Positions 8,242-18,383 of a DNA stretch of 35,292 bases are shown here, piece by piece. How positions within the stretch are numbered: position 1 is the first letter of the stretch; every line of letters starts with the position of its first letter. This DNA comes from an uncultured Collinsella sp. GTDB lineage: Bacteria > Actinomycetota > Coriobacteriia > Coriobacteriales > Coriobacteriaceae. The stretch is from positions 1 to 35,292 of the forward strand of contig CABUQW010000023.1 of the NCBI GenBank assembly GCA_902493895.1, read 5' to 3'. A program made the position numbers and the translations under genes. Below the pieces are notes generated by a model. That model was given only the letters and a program-made list of their open reading frames with translations. It did not search any database and was not told where the DNA came from.

Positions 8242-8326
8242 AGGCGTATCGGATCAGAACACCGGAGGCGGACTGCACATCCATCGGCAGGCCGACCCCA
8301 CAACAAGAAGGTTGGTGAGCGCATTC

Positions 8327-9832
8327 ATGGAGCGTGCAAGCGGCGTCCTCATGCCCGTCTCATCTCTGCCCGGACCATACGGAATCGGCGGCTTTGGCTG
8401 GAATGCCTACGACTTCGTCGATTTTCTCGCCTCGTGCAAACAACATTACTGGCAGATTCTGCCCCTTACGACGACCAGCTATGGCGATTCGCCCTATCAG
8501 TCGTTCTCGGCCCGCGCTGGCAACCCCAACTTCATCGACTTTGCCGAGCTTATCGAGGCAGGGTATCTGGAGCAGCGCGATATCGATGGCGTGTATCTGG
8601 GATCCGACCCCAGCAATGTCGACTACGGTGCTATCTTTGGCGGCCGCCGTCAGATTCTCGACCGCGCCGCTGAGCGCTTTGCCGCCGACAAGCCGGCCGA
8701 TTTCGATGACTTTATCCAGGCCAACGAGGACTGGCTCATCCCCTACTGTGAGTTCATGACCGTCAAAGAGGAGTGCGGTCTCAAGGCGTTTTGGGAGTGG
8801 CCCGCGGAACTCCGCACCCGCGGCGAAGCTTCCGCCAAGGTCTGCGCCGACCATCCGGCGCGTATGCTCTACCACCAGATGACGCAGTACTTCTTCAATC
8901 GTCAGTGGAGCCGCCTCAAGGCCTATGCCAATGAGCGCGACATTCTCATCATCGGCGACCTGCCCATCTATGTCTCGCGTGACTCCGTCGAGATGTGGGC
9001 GACGCCTGAGCTCTTTAAGATCGACGCCGCCGGCAATCCCGTGAGCGTCGCCGGCACGCCGCCCGACCAGTTCTCGGCCACCGGCCAGTACTGGGGCAAC
9101 CCCATCTACGACTGGGACGCCATGGAGTCCGACGGCTTCTCCTGGTGGGAGGGCCGCATTCGCGCCGCCCTCGACATGTACGACGTCATCCGCCTGGATC
9201 ACTTCCGCGGCTTCGAGGCCTATTGGGAGGTGCCGTTCTCCTCACCCGATTCGTCCTACGGTTCGTGGACGCAGGGGCCCGGCCTCAAATTCTTCAAGAC
9301 GCTCGAGGAAAAGCTCGGCACGCTGCCCATCATCGCCGAGGACCTGGGCTTCCTCACCCCCGGCGTCATCGACATGCGCGACAACTCGGGCTTCCCCGGC
9401 ATGAAGATCCTGCAGTTTGCCTTTGAGGGCACCAACTCGTACTACCTGCCACATAACTACATCGCCAACACCGTCGCCTATGTGGGCACCCACGACAACG
9501 AGACGGCGCGCGGTTGGTTTGAGGGAACGGCCACCCCGCGTCAGCGTGAGCAGGCAGCCCTGTACACCCATCAGCAGGCCGGCGAACCCATGGCAGATGC
9601 ACTCAATCGCACCATCGCAGCCAGCGTGAGCGACACGTGCATCTACACCATGCAGGACCTGCTCAACTTGGGCAACGAGGCGCGCATCAACACCCCTGCC
9701 ACACTGGGCGGCAACTGGACCTGGCGCATGCTCGACGGCGCCATCACCCGCGAGCTCGAGCACAAACTCACCGACTGGACCGAGACCTACTTCCGCATCC
9801 CATCGGAAGCCGAAATCGAGCTTCCTCAATAG
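8327..9832 (+). CDS. malQ: 4-alpha-glucanotransferase (amylomaltase)
   Basis: This 501-residue GH77 enzyme transfers alpha-1,4-glucan segments between maltodextrins and releases glucose, working in the cytoplasm with maltodextrin phosphorylase. The N-terminus RASGVLMPVSSLPGPYGIGG is diagnostic. Catalytic-region motifs are present: DLPIYVS, VIRLDHFRGF (with the nucleophile-region Asp), IIAEDLGFLTPGV and VGTHDNETARGW. Upstream TTG and GTG starts at 8312 and 8315 are possible, but the ATG at 8327, with GGTGAG 7 bases upstream, begins right at the conserved region. It heads an operon with glgP. The GTTTAAAC operator upstream suggests control by the GntR-family regulator at 17435. Confidence 0.95.
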   Translation: MERASGVLMPVSSLPGPYGIGGFGWNAYDFVDFLASCKQHYWQILPLTTTSYGDSPYQSFSARAGNPNFIDFAELIEAGYLEQRDIDGVYLGSDPSNVDYGAIFGGRRQILDRAAERFAADKPADFDDFIQANEDWLIPYCEFMTVKEECGLKAFWEWPAELRTRGEASAKVCADHPARMLYHQMTQYFFNRQWSRLKAYANERDILIIGDLPIYVSRDSVEMWATPELFKIDAAGNPVSVAGTPPDQFSATGQYWGNPIYDWDAMESDGFSWWEGRIRAALDMYDVIRLDHFRGFEAYWEVPFSSPDSSYGSWTQGPGLKFFKTLEEKLGTLPIIAEDLGFLTPGVIDMRDNSGFPGMKILQFAFEGTNSYYLPHNYIANTVAYVGTHDNETARGWFEGTATPRQREQAALYTHQQAGEPMADALNRTIAASVSDTCIYTMQDLLNLGNEARINTPATLGGNWTWRMLDGAITRELEHKLTDWTETYFRIPSEAEIELPQ

Positions 9833-9880
9833 GAGCTACCGCGCCCGACCCCTCCCCACCGTGCGGACGCGCTTGCTTTT

Positions 9881-9914
9881 CCCGCGCGAGGCCACCCCAA
9901 TCCCCTCGCGCGGG
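9881..9914 (+). terminator. Intercistronic hairpin between malQ and glgP
   Basis: An 11-bp perfect GC-rich stem (cccgcgcgagg/cctcgcgcggg) is followed by cttctc rather than a proper T-run. It probably acts as a partial terminator or a 3'-end stabiliser that lowers or separates glgP expression from malQ. Confidence 0.5.
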
Positions 9915-9960
9915 CTTCTCATGAATTGCAGACATGAAACAACCCATCACAGGAGAAAAC

Positions 9961-12228
<2,268 letters not shown>

Positions 12229-12253
12229 TTCGCTTCCCTTACCCATCCTCTTG

Positions 12254-12288
12254 AAAACGGAGTCGCGGCAACGCGGCTCCGTTTTTTT
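12254..12288 (+). terminator. glgP intrinsic terminator
   Basis: A 14-bp stem (aaaacggagtcgcg with cgcggctccgtttt, one G-U) and a GCAA tetraloop lead into seven T residues (12282-12288). Confidence 0.93.
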
Positions 12289-12327
12289 GTGTCCCTGTGT
12301 TGCCCGTGGCCTGCCTCGACCAAACAA

Positions 12328-12622
12328 TCTCGGTCTGTAACATCTAGCCGGCAAAATTGAGTCTACCTGTTACAAATCTAGATAAACGAAATTGCCCCGA
12401 TGAACTGTCTCAATCTGTAACAGATAACCGCCGGAATCGGGTCTACCTGTTACAGATTGAGACAGACGGGCAAGGCGGCTAAAACAATCTCAATCTGTAA
12501 CAGGTAACTGCCGAAATCAGTCCTTCGTGTTACAGGTAGAGATGAAAGGACAGGCAGCTCGACGCTGTCTTGATCTGTAACATCTAGACCCAATTTGCCC
12601 CTCTTCCTGTTACAAATCAAGA
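12328..12622. repeat. Eight alternating 15-bp repeats on an exact 40-bp pitch
   Basis: A 15-bp motif (best form tctcaatctgtaaca) starts at 12328, 12408, 12488 and 12568, and its reverse complement (tgttacagattgaga) starts at 12368, 12448, 12528 and 12608. All seven spacers are exactly 25 bp. The tgtaaca end is invariant; the outer half varies, and paired arms often change together (for example tcttgatctgtaaca with tgttacaaatcaaga). Odd spacers resemble one another and so do even spacers. Each arm can pair with the neighbour on either side. It fills most of the 534-bp gap between the convergent glgP and the ATPase gene. No cas gene is present. Confidence 0.93.
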
Positions 12623-12649
12623 CAAACTGGCAGATGGACAACCCCGACA

Positions 12650-12694
12650 CAAAGAAAGGCTCCCCTCTCGCCCAGTGGACGGGAGGGGAGCCTT
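12650..12694 (-). terminator. Terminator of the ABC importer operon
   Basis: A 12-bp perfect stem (aaggctcccctc 12656-12667 with gaggggagcctt 12683-12694) is followed on the minus strand by a T-rich tail, ctttgt. It closes the minus-strand operon ending at 12763. Confidence 0.85.
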
Positions 12695-12762
12695 ATATGT
12701 GACCGCGGCAAAAGGATGGCAATACCGCAGTCGCCCAAAGGGAGGGCCCGGATGCACCAGGC

Positions 12763-13962
12763 CTAGATAAGGTTCTTGCCAGAGACCTTATCGAAGAGGT
12801 GGGTCGCGTTCTTCTCAAACTTGAACCAGATGGTGTCGCCAGCCTTGAGCGCGCCCTTGGCCTCGAGGTCGACGACGGGGATAATCAGGACAAACTGGCC
12901 GTCGGGAGCGGTCACGTGGACATGCTCGGTCGAGCCCATGAGCTCGGTCACCTCGACGGTACCCTGGAGCGCGCCCTCCTCGCCCTTGTCGGCAAGCAGG
13001 ATCTGCTCGGGACGCACGCCGGCCGTAATCTCCTTCACGTCGCCGCCGTCCCAGTTGAGGGCAAGTTGAGCGCAAGTCTCGGGGGCGAGTGCCACGTTCA
13101 TATCCTCGGTCTTGACGGTAAAGCCGTTGCCCGAGCGCACCAGCTGGGCATCGAAGAAGTTCATCTGCGGCACGCCGATGAAGCCGGCGACGAAGATGTT
13201 CGCGGGATGGTTGAAGACCTCCTGCGGCGTGGCGATCTGCTGGACGACGCCGTCCTTCATGACCACGATACGGTCGCCAAGGGTCATGGCCTCGGTCTGG
13301 TCGTGAGTAACATAAATGAACGTGCCCTTGATCTCGTGGCGCAGCTTAATGAGCTCGGCACGCATCTGGTTACGAAGCTTGGCGTCCAGGTTGGACAGCG
13401 GCTCGTCCATCAGGAAGACCTTGGGGTCACGCACGATGGCGCGGCCGATAGCGACACGCTGGCGCTGGCCGCCGGAGAGCGCCTTGGGCTTACGGTCGAG
13501 ATACTCGGTAATGCCCAGAATCTCGGCAGCAGAGCGAACCTTGCGGTCGATCTCGTCCTTGGGGACCTTCTTGAGCTCAAGCGTAAACGCCATGTTCTCG
13601 TACACCGTCATATTGGGGTACAGAGCATAGCTCTGGAACACCATGGCAATGTCGCGGTCCTTGGGTGCCACGTCGTTGACGCGCTTGCCGTCGATGAGCA
13701 CGTCGCCCGAGGTAATGTCCTCCAGGCCGGCAACCATGCGCATCGTCGTGGACTTACCGCAGCCAGAGGGGCCAACGAGGACGATGAACTCCTGGTCGTG
13801 AACGGTGAGGTTGAAGTCCTCTACAGCGAGCACACCATCCTCGGTAACCTTGAGGTTGTGCTTCTTCTCCTCGGTCTTCTTCTTTTTGCCAAAGAAGCCC
13901 TTCTTTTTGGACTCGTTGTTGGGATACACCTTCTGAACATGTTTGAGAACGATCTCGGCCAT
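12763..13962 (-). CDS. ABC importer ATPase, MsmK/UgpC/MalK type
   Basis: This 399-residue nucleotide-binding subunit powers uptake of carbohydrates. Walker A is GPSGCGKST, the signature is LSGGQRQRVAIGRA, Walker B is VFLMDEPLSNLDA, and the switch histidine is in YVTHDQTEAMTL. The C-terminal 140 residues form the TOBE/MalK-type regulatory domain (GVRPEQILL). A lysine-rich insert of about 28 residues (roughly 15-42, with KKKGFFGKKKKTEEKK) interrupts the first beta-hairpin, where the family normally runs straight from VYPNG to the Walker A strand. It is the last gene of the binding protein-permease-permease-ATPase operon. Multi-sugar sharing with other importers is common for this type. Confidence 0.94.
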   Translation of the reverse strand: MAEIVLKHVQKVYPNNESKKKGFFGKKKKTEEKKHNLKVTEDGVLAVEDFNLTVHDQEFIVLVGPSGCGKSTTMRMVAGLEDITSGDVLIDGKRVNDVAPKDRDIAMVFQSYALYPNMTVYENMAFTLELKKVPKDEIDRKVRSAAEILGITEYLDRKPKALSGGQRQRVAIGRAIVRDPKVFLMDEPLSNLDAKLRNQMRAELIKLRHEIKGTFIYVTHDQTEAMTLGDRIVVMKDGVVQQIATPQEVFNHPANIFVAGFIGVPQMNFFDAQLVRSGNGFTVKTEDMNVALAPETCAQLALNWDGGDVKEITAGVRPEQILLADKGEEGALQGTVEVTELMGSTEHVHVTAPDGQFVLIIPVVDLEAKGALKAGDTIWFKFEKNATHLFDKVSGKNLI

Positions 13963-13980
13963 GTCTTTACCTTTCGATAT

Positions 13981-14005
13981 GCGGCGCCACGCTGAGGGGC
14001 GCCGC
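13981..14005 (-). other. Intercistronic hairpin before the ATPase gene
   Basis: An 8-bp GC stem (gcggcgcc/ggcgccgc) with a 9-base loop lies in the 68-bp gap between the second permease gene and the ATPase gene. There is no T-run, so a role in mRNA processing or differential stability is more likely than termination. Confidence 0.45.
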
Positions 14006-14030
14006 AGAAACTTGCAAAACAGTTACGGCA

Positions 14031-14870
14031 TCAGCCCTTGACGGCACCTGCCACCACGCCGTCGATGATGTACTTCTGGCAGAGGATGTACATGACGACG
14101 ATGGGGACAACGACCATCATGATGCAGGCCATCATGGGGCCGAGCTCGACGTGGCCGTAGCCGCCGCGGAAGTACTGGATCAAGATAGGAATGGTCTTGT
14201 ACTTGGTGGAGTCGAGCGTAAGGTAGGGCAGCAGGTAGTCGTTCCAGACCCACATGGTCTCGAGGATGCCGACCGAAAGATAGGTGGGCTTCATAATGGG
14301 GAGGACGATCTTAAAGAACACCTGGACCGGGTTGCAGCCATCAATCATGGCTGCCTCTTCGATCTCGAGCGGAATGTTCTTTACAAAGCCGGCGAACATA
14401 AAGACCGCCAGGCCCGCGCCAAAGCCAAGGTAGATAAAGCAGATGTTGAACGGCGTGTTGAAGCCAATGCGGTCCGCCAAATTGGACAGCGTGAACATGA
14501 GCATCTGAAAGGGCACGACCATCGAGAAGACGAACAGGTAATAGAAGAAGTTCGAGATCTTGCTGTTGACACGAACCACGTACCAAGCGCACATGGAACA
14601 GCACACCAAGATCAGCACGACCGACGTGACCGTGATGATGAGCGAGTACATAAATGCCGAGGCAAAGCCCTGCTCGTTAAGAGCGTGCAAGTAGTTTGCG
14701 AGGCCGTTGAACGTCTCAGGCGTGAGCAGATCGAATGCCGTGGTGGTGCTGATTGCAGTTGCCTTTTTAAAGGAATTGAGCGCAATCATGAACACGGGGT
14801 AGATCCACGCGAGCGACAGAATCGTAAAGAAGATCGAGAGCGCGCGGTTGATAACCTTATCGCGTTTCAT
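14031..14870 (-). CDS. Carbohydrate ABC permease, MalG type
   Basis: This 279-residue inner-membrane protein has about six membrane segments, beginning with LSIFFTILSLAWIYPVFMIALNSFK (the motif is split here only by naming). The EAA loop that docks the ATPase reads EIEEAAMIDGCNPVQVF, with the conserved EAAxxDG. The C-terminus ends in the usual YFIxGxxxGAVKG-like form. It starts within the stop codon of the upstream permease gene (TAATG overlap), so the two are translationally coupled. Together with the partner permease it should form the translocation pore of a maltodextrin or related oligosaccharide importer. Confidence 0.94.
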   Translation of the reverse strand: MKRDKVINRALSIFFTILSLAWIYPVFMIALNSFKKATAISTTTAFDLLTPETFNGLANYLHALNEQGFASAFMYSLIITVTSVVLILVCCSMCAWYVVRVNSKISNFFYYLFVFSMVVPFQMLMFTLSNLADRIGFNTPFNICFIYLGFGAGLAVFMFAGFVKNIPLEIEEAAMIDGCNPVQVFFKIVLPIMKPTYLSVGILETMWVWNDYLLPYLTLDSTKYKTIPILIQYFRGGYGHVELGPMMACIMMVVVPIVVMYILCQKYIIDGVVAGAVKG

Positions 14871-15724
14871 TACTGCTGCACCTCCTTGGACCTCGTGGCC
14901 TTAAGCTGAATCATGGAGATGGCTACGACCAGGATGCAGAAGATAACCGCCTTGGCCTGACCGATGCCCTGCCATGCGATACCGGCACGCGAATAGAACG
15001 TGTTGTAGATGTTCAGGGCGAGCATCTCGGTGGAGTGCGCGGGGGCGCCGCCGGTAAGGGCGAGGTTCTGGTCGAACAGCTTAAAGCCGTTGGTGATGGA
15101 CAAGAACAGGCAGATGGTGATGGTCGGCATCAGGTTAGGGATCTTAACCTTCCAAAACGTCTGCCATGCCGTAGCGCCGTCGACCTTGGCGGCCTCGATG
15201 TAGTCGGACGGAATGGACTGCAGACCAGCGATGTAGATGATCATCATGTAGCCGACCTGCTGCCACAGGGTCAGGATGATAAGGCCCCAGAAGCCAGCAG
15301 CAGAGTTAAGAGCGATGAGCTGGGCGCCCACGTTGGAGAGCAGGCAGTTGATCAGAATCTGCCAGATGTAGCCCAGCACGATGCCGCCGATCAGGTTAGG
15401 CATAAAGAAGATCGTACGGAAGATGTTGGTGCCTTTGAGCGCCTTGCGGGTGAGCGCCTGCGCAATGGCCAGGGCGATCACGTTGATGAGCACCGTCGAC
15501 AGGAAGGCAAACGCCACGGTAAAGAAAAACGACGTGGAGAACTGCGGATCGGACAGCGCGCGCACGTAGTTCTCGATACCGACAAAGTGCGCGTTACTAA
15601 TGATAATAAACTGGCAGAACGAGAGATAGAAGCCCTGGATAAAAGGGATCACGAACCCGATCATAAACGCCAGGCACGTGGGCAGCATAAAGAGCGGCCA
15701 CCAGCGCTTGAGTGCTTTGCCCAT
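14870..15724 (-). CDS. Carbohydrate ABC permease, MalF type
   Basis: This 284-residue permease has about six membrane segments and no large periplasmic P2 loop, so it resembles MsmF/LacF-type sugar permeases more than E. coli MalF. The EAA motif is YIEAAKVDGATAWQTFWKV. The gene ends in an overlapping TAATG with the next permease. A 13-bp hairpin separates it from the binding-protein gene upstream, a common way to keep binding protein in excess over membrane subunits. Confidence 0.94.
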   Translation of the reverse strand: MGKALKRWWPLFMLPTCLAFMIGFVIPFIQGFYLSFCQFIIISNAHFVGIENYVRALSDPQFSTSFFFTVAFAFLSTVLINVIALAIAQALTRKALKGTNIFRTIFFMPNLIGGIVLGYIWQILINCLLSNVGAQLIALNSAAGFWGLIILTLWQQVGYMMIIYIAGLQSIPSDYIEAAKVDGATAWQTFWKVKIPNLMPTITICLFLSITNGFKLFDQNLALTGGAPAHSTEMLALNIYNTFYSRAGIAWQGIGQAKAVIFCILVVAISMIQLKATRSKEVQQ

Positions 15725-15744
15725 AAAAGGGTCCTTTCAATATG

Positions 15745-15780
15745 CAGGGGGCGGGCAAACCAACGTCTGCCCGCCCCCTG
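15745..15780 (-). other. Stabilising hairpin after the binding-protein gene
   Basis: A perfect 13-bp stem (cagggggcgggca/tgcccgccccctg) with a 10-base loop sits 31 bp after the binding-protein stop codon and before the first permease. There is no T-run. By analogy with malE-malF intergenic structures, it probably protects the upstream mRNA or causes partial termination. Confidence 0.65.
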
Positions 15781-15811
15781 TCGCTAATCAGATAGCTTGG
15801 GCAGCAACTGC

Positions 15812-17128
15812 TTACTCGGAAGCGGCCTTCTCGGTCTTCCAGCCATCGACGAAGGCGTTCTTGACGCCGTCCCACTTGCTGTTATCGGCAGCGTAGGCAA
15901 TCAGAGCCTGCTTGAGGTTCTTCTTCCACTCCTCGGAGGGAATGTAGACGAAGTCCCAAGCGACGGTCTTCTTGCCGTCCTTGGCCATGGCAACGGCCTG
16001 CTGCGAGAAGACGTTGGTGGTCTCCTTGGCGCTCTTGAACGGAGCGGTCAGACCCATCTTGTCGGCGATGATGCTGGTCGGGGTGTCAGCGGTGACGCAC
16101 CAATACATGAAGTCCTCGGTGGCCTTCTGGGCATCCTCGGAAGCCTGGGAACTGACGCACCAGTAGTTCTCGCCGCCGGAGCACAGGCCCTGGTTCTCCT
16201 CGCCGTCAACACCGATGTAGATCGGCATCATGCCAATCTGATCGTCGGTCATGCCGGCCTTGACGAGGTCAGAGTAGGCCCAAGAGCCGTTCTGGTAGAA
16301 GACGGCCTTGCCGGTTGCGAACTCGTTGGTGGCGTCGTCGCCGGTCTTAGAAGCAAGCTGCGAAGGATCGCAGGTGGAGTCGGTGATGTACAGGTCGAAG
16401 ATCTGCTTGTAGTTGTCGAGGAACTCACCCTTGATCTCGTCGTCCTCCTGGTTGTGCTCCTTCTCAAACTCGTAGTAGAGCGGCATGTTGGCAAGGTGGG
16501 TGGTGTAGCGCCAGCTGGAGGAGTCGTCCATGCCGGCGGAAGTGAAGGCACCCTCGACACCAAGCTCGTCCTTGCGGGCCTGGATGTCATCGGCACAAGC
16601 CTTCAGCTTGTCGAAGGAGTTGATGTCCTCGGCCTTGTAGCCAGCCTTCTCGAGCAGCTGCTTGTTGTAAATAATGCCGAAGCTCTCCTGAACCCAGTCG
16701 ATGCACACATCCTTGCCGTCGGACTGCAGAGCCAGGGAGTCATCAATGAGCTCACCGCGGAGCTTGGTATCGGACAGGTCGGCGCAGTAATCCTTCCAGT
16801 TCTTAAGACCGGTGGGGCCGTTGACCTGGAACAGGGTCGGAGCGGAGCTCTTGGACATCTCGGACTTAAGCTTCTCCTCGTAGGTGTTGGAAGCGGCGGT
16901 CACGATCTTGACCTCGACGCCCTTCTCCTTCTTATAGGCCTTGGCGATCTCCTTCCACTCCTTGTCGACCTCGGGCTTGAATTGGAGGAAGTAGACCTCG
17001 GCAGCGTCACCAGAAGCGGAGGAGCCGGAGCCGGCAGAACCACCGCAACCCACGAGGCCCAGACCAAGAACTGCAGCCGCGGAACCAGCAAAGCCCAGGA
17101 ACTGCCTTCTGCTCATTTCGTTCTTCAT
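15812..17128 (-). CDS. Extracellular sugar-binding lipoprotein of ABC importer
   Basis: This 438-residue solute-binding protein belongs to the family-1 carbohydrate binders (MalE/MsmE-like). The N-terminus has SRRQFLGFAG, a twin-arginine-like motif, then a hydrophobic run and the lipobox LVGC with Cys28, followed by a Gly/Ser linker; it should be a membrane-anchored lipoprotein. The body shows typical features such as SFGIIYNKQLLEKAGY and FATGKAVFYQNGSWA. A GTG at 17146 would add six residues, but the ATG at 17128 has AAAGGGTGG six bases upstream. It is the first gene of the importer operon, after two GntR-type operator candidates. The ligand is most likely maltodextrin from context; that is inference. 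Confidence 0.94.
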   Translation of the reverse strand: MKNEMSRRQFLGFAGSAAAVLGLGLVGCGGSAGSGSSASGDAAEVYFLQFKPEVDKEWKEIAKAYKKEKGVEVKIVTAASNTYEEKLKSEMSKSSAPTLFQVNGPTGLKNWKDYCADLSDTKLRGELIDDSLALQSDGKDVCIDWVQESFGIIYNKQLLEKAGYKAEDINSFDKLKACADDIQARKDELGVEGAFTSAGMDDSSSWRYTTHLANMPLYYEFEKEHNQEDDEIKGEFLDNYKQIFDLYITDSTCDPSQLASKTGDDATNEFATGKAVFYQNGSWAYSDLVKAGMTDDQIGMMPIYIGVDGEENQGLCSGGENYWCVSSQASEDAQKATEDFMYWCVTADTPTSIIADKMGLTAPFKSAKETTNVFSQQAVAMAKDGKKTVAWDFVYIPSEEWKKNLKQALIAYAADNSKWDGVKNAFVDGWKTEKAASE

Positions 17129-17238
17129 TACAATCCACCCTTTCACACCGTGGCGGCACCCTTTGCCGCCGCCTTCGGAGATTGGCTCGGGGACTTTGCC
17201 CCTTTTGCTGATTTGAACGATACGCTATTTGGCTAGTT

Positions 17239-17321
17239 GTTTGAACAAGTATTACTAGAGCGGTAGAAAAACTTCGGTGAACGGTAATTTCAACTTGATA
17301 CTTGACAAGTTTTGTATAAAC
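17239..17321 (-). promoter_or_regulatory. Operator candidates upstream of the importer operon
   Basis: TTGTTTGAACAA (core GTTTGAAC, 17239-17246) and TTGTATAAACAA (core GTATAAAC, 17314-17321) lie 75 bp apart in the gap between the importer operon and gntR. The second core fits GT-N-TA-N-AC exactly and the first has one mismatch. Together with sites at 8219, 18211 and 18333 they suggest a consensus TTGTWTRAACAA. The actual promoter boxes on the minus strand were not identified with confidence. Confidence 0.55.
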
Positions 17322-17341
17322 AATTATTTGTTATCTAATGC

Positions 17342-17396
17342 AGAGAAAACGCCCGGTCAAGCCGATGTACCGTCGGTTTGACCGGGCGTTTTCTCT
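17342..17396 (-). terminator. gntR terminator, bidirectional in shape
   Basis: A perfect 19-bp stem (agagaaaacgcccggtcaa, 17342-17360, with 17378-17396) holds a smaller ccga/tcgg hairpin in its loop. On the minus strand the GC part is followed by ttttctct, giving a usable terminator 38 bp after the gntR stop codon. It separates gntR from the importer promoter. Confidence 0.85.
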
Positions 17397-17434
17397 TTGA
17401 GGCCATGAGTCTCGTCAGGCTGCGAGCTAGCCGG

Positions 17435-18154
17435 CTATCGCTTGGAATTGACGCGGTAATGGAAGATCTCGGGGTGTGTGCGAGTGTGCGTCACCTCAAA
17501 CAAGATGCCATCCGAGGTGTACGACTGACTCTCCATGACGGCAACGCAGTTGTATTTGCCGAGGTCAAGATAGCTGCAGTCCTCATCGTTGGCGAGCTCG
17601 ACACTCACCGTACGACGGCTCGCCATCACTTTGACACCGCGCTTGTGCTCCAGATAGCCGTAAATAGAATCTGCCGCGATCTCGGGAGTCAGGCCCTTGG
17701 CGATCGACGCCAAAAAATAGCCATGGTCCACTTGGCGCGCGTTGCCGTTGAGGCTTCGGACACGCACTACGCGAATCAACTCCTCGCCCACCTTAAAGCC
17801 CAGGTGACGAGAGAGTTGCTCGGTGCAAACCAGATGTTCGAAAGACTTAACGTCCGTCGATGCAACGGCATTGTTGCGCTTTGCAAACTCGCCAAACGAC
17901 TCAACCTCTTCGAGTGCGCCCAACATGTCGGTTTCGCCCTTAAGCCAAATAACGCGCACGCCCTTGCCGTGTATGGGCTGCACAAACATCCCGTCGGCCA
18001 GCATGCTCAAAGCGCGGCGGACGGTATTGCGCGTGCAGCCAAATTCCGCGGTCAGCTCGGCTTCGGTTGGCAGCATCTCCTGAAACGCATAGGTCCCATT
18101 AATGATGCGCGAGCGTATTTCTCGGTAGATTCCTTCGTATATCGCTTTTGGCAT
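17435..18154 (-). CDS. GntR-family regulator, HutC/TreR type with UTRA domain
   Basis: This 239-residue regulator has an N-terminal winged helix (IYREIRSRIINGTYAFQEMLPTEAEL start of domain; LTAEFGCTRNTVRRAL recognition segment, about residues 35-50) and a C-terminal UTRA effector domain (about 85-235). The KxLP-like MLPTEAEL and the GKGVRV turn are typical of TreR/HutC-subfamily sugar-phosphate sensors. The ATG at 18154 has GAGGTG five bases upstream. The gene sits between the importer operon and the divergent PTS-HAD gene, and GTTTAAAC octamers occur in front of both divergent genes, so local and auto-regulation are likely. A phosphorylated disaccharide effector, as for TreR, is plausible but unproven. 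Confidence 0.93.
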   Translation of the reverse strand: MPKAIYEGIYREIRSRIINGTYAFQEMLPTEAELTAEFGCTRNTVRRALSMLADGMFVQPIHGKGVRVIWLKGETDMLGALEEVESFGEFAKRNNAVASTDVKSFEHLVCTEQLSRHLGFKVGEELIRVVRVRSLNGNARQVDHGYFLASIAKGLTPEIAADSIYGYLEHKRGVKVMASRRTVSVELANDEDCSYLDLGKYNCVAVMESQSYTSDGILFEVTHTRTHPEIFHYRVNSKR

Positions 18155-18210
18155 TGTTTCACCTCTACATTATTCATTTCCGGCTAGGCACGATAGCATT
18201 TCTTAAAGTT

Positions 18211-18218
18211 GTTTAAAC
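18211..18218. promoter_or_regulatory. GntR-type operator upstream of gntR
   Basis: GTTTAAAC within gttGTTTAAACcg lies 57 bp before the gntR start in the divergent gntR/PTS intergenic region. It is identical in core to the sites at 8219 and 18333. Confidence 0.55.
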
Positions 18219-18332
18219 CGAATATCGGTGAAGCGACAGGATTTAGCCGTTGACGGTTTCTGTCATGCCCAAATCGGTTTCGCTCAAAACTGCCGGTACG
18301 ACACTCGTCTGGTCCTCTACAATGAATCCATT

Positions 18333-18340
18333 GTTTAAAC
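18333..18340. promoter_or_regulatory. GntR-type operator upstream of the PTS-HAD gene
   Basis: GTTTAAAC within ttGTTTAAACgttt lies 43 bp before the PTS-HAD start codon, in a position suited to repression of that gene. Confidence 0.55.
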
Positions 18341-18383
18341 GTTTCCCCACGCGCAACGCGCCTCGATATTCGGAAGGCAGAAC

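Noticed and set aside
12328..12622. CRISPR array
   Set aside because: Repeats are only 15 bp and alternate in orientation, spacers are related to each other, and there is no cas gene.
15797..17236. 479-residue open frame opposite the sugar-binding protein gene
   Set aside because: Leu/Val/Gly-rich antisense translation without family features; the lipoprotein gene on the minus strand is clear. The same applies to the 398-residue frame opposite the ATPase gene.
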